From Granulosicoccus sp964449565 (GTDB taxonomy: Bacteria > Pseudomonadota > Gammaproteobacteria > Granulosicoccales > Granulosicoccaceae), in the NCBI GenBank assembly GCA_964449565.1, contig CAYUZB010000005.1:1-64000 (forward strand): 64,000 nt of DNA, written 5' to 3'. The notes beneath the pieces were generated by a model. The model made no database searches, was not told where the DNA came from, and saw only the letters and a list, made by a program, of their open reading frames with translations. Of this stretch, positions 59,924-64,000 are shown one piece after another; positions within the stretch are counted from its first letter, which is position 1; each line of letters begins with the position of its first letter. The translations under genes and the position numbers were made by a program.

Positions 59924-61843
59924 TTACGAGGCTGATTTGCCAATGGTTTTCTCGCTCAACCAGAGCCTCAGTTTTTTCTCTCGGTTTCGTTGGCTGTCAC
60001 TCTCGTGACAGCCCAGCCGCTTGTACAGTTGTTCCAACCAGAGGGTGTTATCTGGTGTTTGTCGCGCCAAGCGGCGAATAGCTCCTAGCGTATCGTGTAC
60101 GTTTCGCTCCCCACGAACAAGCCGTTCGAGAATTGCCCGGTCAGACAAATGAGGATCGTCATTGGCAGGAAGAGAATCGTCAGCACTACCGTGATGGTTG
60201 TCAAGATACAGTCGATGTACCGACTGCAACAAACCTTCATAGTCTGAATCGAAAGTTTTTAGTACGGCTAGCGATCGAGCCCCACTACGAGGATTCTGAC
60301 GATAACCCTGATGAATGATCAGATAATCATGTCGCAGCCAGAAGGCTTTGGCAGCAACGGTATCTGCAAAGCTTGCGCCGATGATGTCAACGGAGCTGCT
60401 GAGCGTACTTTCGATAAATTTCAACAAACCGGAAGCAATCGTGCGCCGACGCCATGCTGGCGTCACTGCAATGCGCATTACCCGCGCATAGCGTGCGTCC
60501 AATGCCGTTGTCTGATTGGCTGTTTGCGCCAGCAGCTGAGGTAACAATTGATGAACAATGCGACGTTCTTTTGCGACAATGGCCTCATGCAGCGATCCAT
60601 CCAATTCACCTTCAATGGCAACCAGTGAGGCAGCCACGCATTGTCCCGAAATCGTGGCCACGAATACAGCTAGGTTTTTAGCGTCCAGCAAGTGTTGAAG
60701 ATCAAGCACACTGGTTTGATAATGATGGGCACGAAGTAGCGAATAAACTGCCTGTAGCAATTGATCATCAGATGCCAGTTGATCCTGAGAGACTTGTTTG
60801 AAGGTTGGTGTTTCAGATATTTTGTCTGGGGCGGTTAAAATCGGTGTGTCAGTGCTCAATAACAAACTGTCGATAAACCACTCCAGTGGGTCTTCCGCGT
60901 CCCATCGCCACGGATATACGGGTTCTAGTCGACACCAGCCCGGGCGATGATCCTCAAGCCATTGGGCAAAGCGTATGGTGAAACTGCGACCCGCACTTTC
61001 ATACCCTTCAATCGTCGTCGCCAGAATGACCTTGGGGTAGTGCAGTACCCATTGCTTTAACAAATCCAGCGAGATATTCGCAGCCTCATCGACCAACAAG
61101 ATACTTGCCGAGCGTTCCAGCACTTGATCACTTGCGACAAACGTCAACTCACACCCATCGGCAGCCTTTGTTGCACTGTTGATAGCCCCCTGATACGACG
61201 CTGTGATCAAGAAGTCATTACCGGACGATGCAAGGCTCGACGCCAGGCGCCCAAGCAAGGTAGATTTTCCACGTCCGCGCTTGCCGACAAGCACAGCTAC
61301 GGCATTACCGTCGGCCACGCAAAGTTTTCGCAGTGTTGCCAGCAGCCTATCCTGTTCAGAAGACGATGTTGTGTTGGCAATATCTGATACCGCAGGTGAT
61401 GTCGGTATCTGCTCGAGCAGCGACACCAGACGACGTCCATACCGGGAAAGTTCGGCCCATTTGTCGAGCGGCGAGCTTATCCAGATAAACACCCCGCCAA
61501 GGCGAACCGTTCCAGCCAGGGATGCAAAAAGTCCTGCATCAAATGCCCGCGCATATACGGCTGTTGTGTATTCCGAACCCAGTATTTGCGTAAGCTCATC
61601 GCTACGGTCGCGATATCGCAACTCGTCCAGCACGACAACGTCGTGTTTCAGGTGTTCGGTGGTCCATTTACGCCATTGAACAGCCTCGGCATTGAATGTC
61701 GTTTCAACGATAATCAATGCTCGAAATGCCGGGCTGTAGGCTTGGATTCTTATCCTTTCGAACAAAGCCTGTGCCTCATTGGCATTACTGACTGTATGGC
61801 GACAAACAGTTGTCGTCAATTCACACCGCACATCATCGCCCAT
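59924..61843 (-). CDS. tmcA: tRNA(Met) cytidine acetyltransferase
   Basis: TmcA uses acetyl-CoA and ATP to acetylate C34 of elongator tRNA-Met. The 639-residue protein has an N-terminal domain, a helicase-like ATPase domain with Walker A VGKRGRGKSTLLG at about residue 188 and LLVDEAANIS as Walker B, and a GNAT domain with RYARVMRIAVTPAWRRRTIA near 475. The order and length match E. coli TmcA (YpfI). Confidence 0.93.
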   Translation of the reverse strand: MGDDVRCELTTTVCRHTVSNANEAQALFERIRIQAYSPAFRALIIVETTFNAEAVQWRKWTTEHLKHDVVVLDELRYRDRSDELTQILGSEYTTAVYARAFDAGLFASLAGTVRLGGVFIWISSPLDKWAELSRYGRRLVSLLEQIPTSPAVSDIANTTSSSEQDRLLATLRKLCVADGNAVAVLVGKRGRGKSTLLGRLASSLASSGNDFLITASYQGAINSATKAADGCELTFVASDQVLERSASILLVDEAANISLDLLKQWVLHYPKVILATTIEGYESAGRSFTIRFAQWLEDHRPGWCRLEPVYPWRWDAEDPLEWFIDSLLLSTDTPILTAPDKISETPTFKQVSQDQLASDDQLLQAVYSLLRAHHYQTSVLDLQHLLDAKNLAVFVATISGQCVAASLVAIEGELDGSLHEAIVAKERRIVHQLLPQLLAQTANQTTALDARYARVMRIAVTPAWRRRTIASGLLKFIESTLSSSVDIIGASFADTVAAKAFWLRHDYLIIHQGYRQNPRSGARSLAVLKTFDSDYEGLLQSVHRLYLDNHHGSADDSLPANDDPHLSDRAILERLVRGERNVHDTLGAIRRLARQTPDNTLWLEQLYKRLGCHESDSQRNREKKLRLWLSEKTIGKSAS

Positions 61844-61921
61844 GGATAGACTATATCCATCTTGAAACTTGCTGTTTCAGGAAATTCTCCTCCAAGTGGT
61901 ATTGATACAGGATGTATTCGA

Positions 61922-61947
61922 CGGCCAGGGAAGGCCGACTTTTTTTT
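61922..61947 (+). terminator. Orphan terminator-like hairpin
   Basis: CGGCC (61922-61926) pairs with GGCCG (61933-61937), loop AGGGAA, then AC and eight T. No plus-strand gene ends just before it, since tmcA runs the other way. It might end a short RNA. Confidence 0.55.
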
Positions 61948-62147
61948 GACCCTTGCTCGCCAAATCGGTAATCTTACCGAATTTCAGGCTTTCAATTGAA
62001 ACTTCGAGCTGTCATTCTGCGCCCTGGCACACGTCAAAGCTGGTGTGCGTACCATTAAATTGGCTGTAGCCTAAACAAACACGTGGATGTCGTGTTCACA
62101 AATGATGATCGATGTAAATTAATTTCTTTACGAGATCAGTGAGTTAG

Positions 62148-62327
62148 ATGAATTTTTGGGTTTCTGAACGTGATTCTTCTTGGGTGAATCAGCTCCCATC
62201 GATTAAGATGGGCGAGTCCCAACTTTTTTGCGTTCTATCACTATTGTTTACAACTGGCGCGCCTACACTCGGCTCTGCGTGGGAAACTAAGGATGACCAG
62301 ACAGGCTCAAGCAAAACCGGTTCTTAA
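62148..62327 (+). CDS. Possible small secreted peptide (59 codons)
   Basis: An ATG at 62148 opens a frame of 59 residues ending at TAA 62325-62327. The N-terminal third is polar (MNFWVSERDSSWVNQLPSIK). A hydrophobic run follows (LFCVLSLLFTTGAPTLGSA) that looks like a Sec signal if the Met at residue 21 were the start. A short polar tail remains. It is 53 bases before the fasciclin gene. The hairpin at 62180-62229 lies within it, which counts against a coding role. A real gene is possible but unproven. Confidence 0.3.
   Translation: MNFWVSERDSSWVNQLPSIKMGESQLFCVLSLLFTTGAPTLGSAWETKDDQTGSSKTGS
62180..62229 (+). terminator. Bulged hairpin with U-run upstream of fasciclin gene
   Basis: An inner stem CCCATC (62195-62200) with GATGGG (62207-62212) and an outer stem TTGGG (62180-62184) with CCCAA (62218-62222) are followed by CTTTTTT. 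The 5' side has a 7-base bulge. It may be a terminator of an upstream RNA or an attenuator of the fasciclin gene. Confidence 0.4.
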
Positions 62328-62380
62328 TCAAAACCCTATTGCTGTGAGTAATTTCAGTCACTATTAAACGAGGATCACTC

Positions 62381-63436
62381 ATGATCAAGAAGTATTTTGC
62401 TTTATCTCTCGTCACGGCGAGCATGTTCGTTATGGGCTGCTCATCCAGCGACGACGACGACGATGACACACCCGAAACTCCTGAAATGCCTGCACCGCCG
62501 GTCGATCCGGCTGCGACCCCAGGCGTGGGTGGTACTGCATTCGACACGATTGCAACCCGTCCAGATCTGTCAACTCTGCTGGCTGCAATTAACGCAGTTC
62601 CTGGTTTGGCTGACACGCTTGATAACCCCGAAAACGCCTTCACTATCTTTGCACCGAATAATAATGCCTTCGATGCTTTAGAAGCTTCAAACCCTGACGA
62701 CGACGCGATTGACGCACTCCTTAATGACCCTGATACTTTGGGACCGATTCTGACGTTCCACGTCCTTAGCGGCACTGTGGATTCGACAACCGCCAGCGCT
62801 GCAGTTGGCACACCTCAGACTACGGCCAATGGTGCGACGGTTGAGCTGGCTTCTAGTGCGACAGCACCAACGGGTCTCAGCATCAATGGCGCTGACATTC
62901 TCGAAGCTGACGTGGCTCCTGCTGACGGTGGCATTGGGTTTGTGCACGTGATCGCTGGTGTTCTGATTCCGCCCGCGCCTGAGCCAGGTGGAACTGATGG
63001 AGGTACTGACGACGGCGGTACTGATGGCGGTACTGATGGTGGAGCCACTGACGGTGGCGGAGCACCTGGTGGCGGAACGACTGGTCCAGTAGTCACTGCT
63101 CTTCAAGGTGCAGGCCTCGGTGCCTTTGTCGCATTCCTCGACACCAACATCGGTAGCCCGTCTCTGGAAGACAATACCTGGACAGTATTTGCACCAACTG
63201 ACGCTGCTCTCGCAGCAGCTACGGGTACGGTTAGTGAGCAGGATCACATCTTTGTTGGCGGTAACCTCGACCCTGACGCCTTGTCAGCTTTGAGTGAACT
63301 GGTCACAAATGGCGGTAACTCATTCGCGATCGGTGGTGATGCTACAGCCCTGACTATCGGTGGTTTCGATGCCACATTGGTAAACACGGGTGATGCTGGC
63401 GCCACGGTTTATCAGATCGATGGTGTCCTGCAGTAA
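62381..63436 (+). CDS. Lipoprotein with two fasciclin (FAS1) domains
   Basis: The 351-residue protein has a lipoprotein signal (FVMGC, Cys20) followed by SSSDDDDDD. The first FAS1 domain (about residues 50-195) has FTIFAPNNNAFDAL and LTFHVLSGTV, then GFVHVIAGVL. A linker of Gly-Gly-Thr-Asp repeats (about 205-235) leads to a second, more worn FAS1 domain with WTVFAPTDAALAA and VYQIDGVLQ. FAS1 domains act in cell or matrix adhesion, so it is probably an outer-membrane surface protein. It has its own terminator. Confidence 0.9.
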   Translation: MIKKYFALSLVTASMFVMGCSSSDDDDDDTPETPEMPAPPVDPAATPGVGGTAFDTIATRPDLSTLLAAINAVPGLADTLDNPENAFTIFAPNNNAFDALEASNPDDDAIDALLNDPDTLGPILTFHVLSGTVDSTTASAAVGTPQTTANGATVELASSATAPTGLSINGADILEADVAPADGGIGFVHVIAGVLIPPAPEPGGTDGGTDDGGTDGGTDGGATDGGGAPGGGTTGPVVTALQGAGLGAFVAFLDTNIGSPSLEDNTWTVFAPTDAALAAATGTVSEQDHIFVGGNLDPDALSALSELVTNGGNSFAIGGDATALTIGGFDATLVNTGDAGATVYQIDGVLQ

Positions 63437-63461
63437 AGTCGTCCTTATGTGACGATACGAA

Positions 63462-63494
63462 AACCGGCTGATTGCCTGATCAGCCGGTTTTTTT
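63462..63494 (+). terminator. Intrinsic terminator of the fasciclin gene
   Basis: An 11-bp perfect stem (63462-63472 with 63479-63489, 6-base loop) runs into seven T, 26 bases after the stop codon. Confidence 0.95.
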
Positions 63495-63535
63495 ATGCCT
63501 GAAGAAAATAATCCAGACTTCCTGACCGACTCCCC

Positions 63536-64000
63536 ATGACCCTGCATCTCAACAGTCAATTCGATAGCGGCAACATCTCGGTTCAATCGATCGAGGTTGA
63601 GGCCAACGGCGACCACCGCGTCAAGCTCACCATCAATCTCGACCGGCAGTCGGAATTCTTGCAGTGGTTTCATTTTGAAGCCTCAGGTCTGTCAGGCGAA
63701 CGCGTTCACTTCTCCATCGAAAACGCGGGTGACACGACTTACCCGGATGGATGGAAAGATTTCAATGTCGTCTGTTCGTCCAATTGCCTTGAATGGCAAC
63801 GTCTGCCGAGCGAGTACGACGGGCAGTCGCTGAGCTGGACCGTGGCAGCCGAGGCCAACGTAATGCGTTTCGCCTACTTTGCGCCTTATTCACTTGAGCG
63901 CCAAGCAGAGTTTCTCGGTGCCGTCAGCGACCATGCCGGGGTCAGCTACGCATCACTCGGTCAGACTCTGGACGGTCGGCAGCTCCCTTATCTGCTGATC
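63536..64000 (+). CDS. M14-type zinc carboxypeptidase, N-terminal part (cut by window end)
   Basis: From the ATG at 63536, 155 codons are seen without a stop. The N-terminal domain is beta-rich: QWFHFEASGLSGERVHFSIE, then DGWKDFNVVCS. MRFAYFAPYSLERQAEF and SLGQTLDGRQLPYLLI follow, the pattern of the M14 cytosolic-carboxypeptidase-like group before the zinc HxxE site. The zinc site itself is beyond the window. No signal peptide is seen. Confidence 0.8.
   Translation, partial: MTLHLNSQFDSGNISVQSIEVEANGDHRVKLTINLDRQSEFLQWFHFEASGLSGERVHFSIENAGDTTYPDGWKDFNVVCSSNCLEWQRLPSEYDGQSLSWTVAAEANVMRFAYFAPYSLERQAEFLGAVSDHAGVSYASLGQTLDGRQLPYLLI

Larger units (their letters stand above)
61844..62380. other. 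537-base region between tmcA and the fasciclin gene
   Basis: It holds a terminator-like hairpin (61922-61947), a 59-codon possible small gene (62148-62327) and a second hairpin with U-run (62180-62229), each described separately. Nothing else is clear. Confidence 0.5.

Overview
The window looks like chromosome of a marine-type gammaproteobacterium. The supporting evidence is trpEGDC followed by a crp/vfr regulator, a crp-osmC neighbourhood, rplM-rpsI, type 1 dGTPase, tmcA and class I fumarase. GC content looks moderate and GTG starts are frequent. A Chromatiales/Granulosicoccus-like lineage is a guess from gene content only. Two runs of exactly 100 N (29253-29352 and 44863-44962) are scaffold gaps of unknown true size. 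I saw no tRNA, rRNA, IS element, prophage or CRISPR array.

Layout. (1) 1-3271: a secreted DUF3015 protein (partial), then divergent purC and purEK. (2) 3448-30702: a large group 2-type (ABC-transporter, Kdo-linker) capsule locus: kdsD/kpsF, a LysM lipoprotein, kpsT, kpsE, kpsD and a tail-anchored coiled-coil protein. These are followed by a sulfotransferase, two glycosyltransferases, a GT14-like 'branch' enzyme, UDP-xylose synthase and rmlA. Next come oppositely oriented GT29-like, GT4-like and GT2 enzymes, kpsC, a G8-domain (CEMIP-like) lipoprotein, a sulfatase lipoprotein, a second GT14-like gene cut by a gap, and kpsS. The permease gene kpsM is not seen. (3) 30709-33975: a GspE-like ATPase with ruined nucleotide motifs, a small Cys-rich lipoprotein and fumarase. 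(4) 34070-40592: a trp operon with a probable leader peptide, crp, osmC-family gene, rplM and rpsI. (5) 40779-53051: a giant FAD/Fe-S dehydrogenase, a 37-bp tandem repeat array, dgt, Nudix, nitronate monooxygenase-like, a dimethylglycine/sarcosine dehydrogenase-like enzyme and rmlCDB. (6) 53214-59916: an ECF11-type sigma factor with ChrR anti-sigma and a set of lipid/flavin genes (FAD oxidoreductase, DUF1365, CFA synthase-like, DUF3833) resembling known singlet-oxygen stress regulons. (7) 59924-64000: tmcA, a 537-bp intergenic region, a two-domain fasciclin lipoprotein and the start of an M14 carboxypeptidase.

How it fits together. KdsD feeds Kdo synthesis, and KpsC and KpsS build the poly-Kdo linker on the lipid. 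The glycosyltransferases would use dTDP-rhamnose (RmlABCD, all four in the window but split about 34 kb apart) and UDP-xylose. A sulfotransferase may decorate the chain, and KpsT/E/D export it. The two divergently arranged surface lipoproteins (G8 beta-helix protein and sulfatase) sit between the two Kdo transferase genes. They suggest a built-in module for trimming or releasing a sulfated surface glycan; this is my main speculative candidate for an undescribed system.

The sigma/ChrR block carries two sites of the form (T/A)GATCC-N18-TAAC, one upstream of rpoE and one upstream of the DUF3833 gene, so autoregulation and regulon membership can be tested. Functions are assigned by reading motifs; no database search was run.
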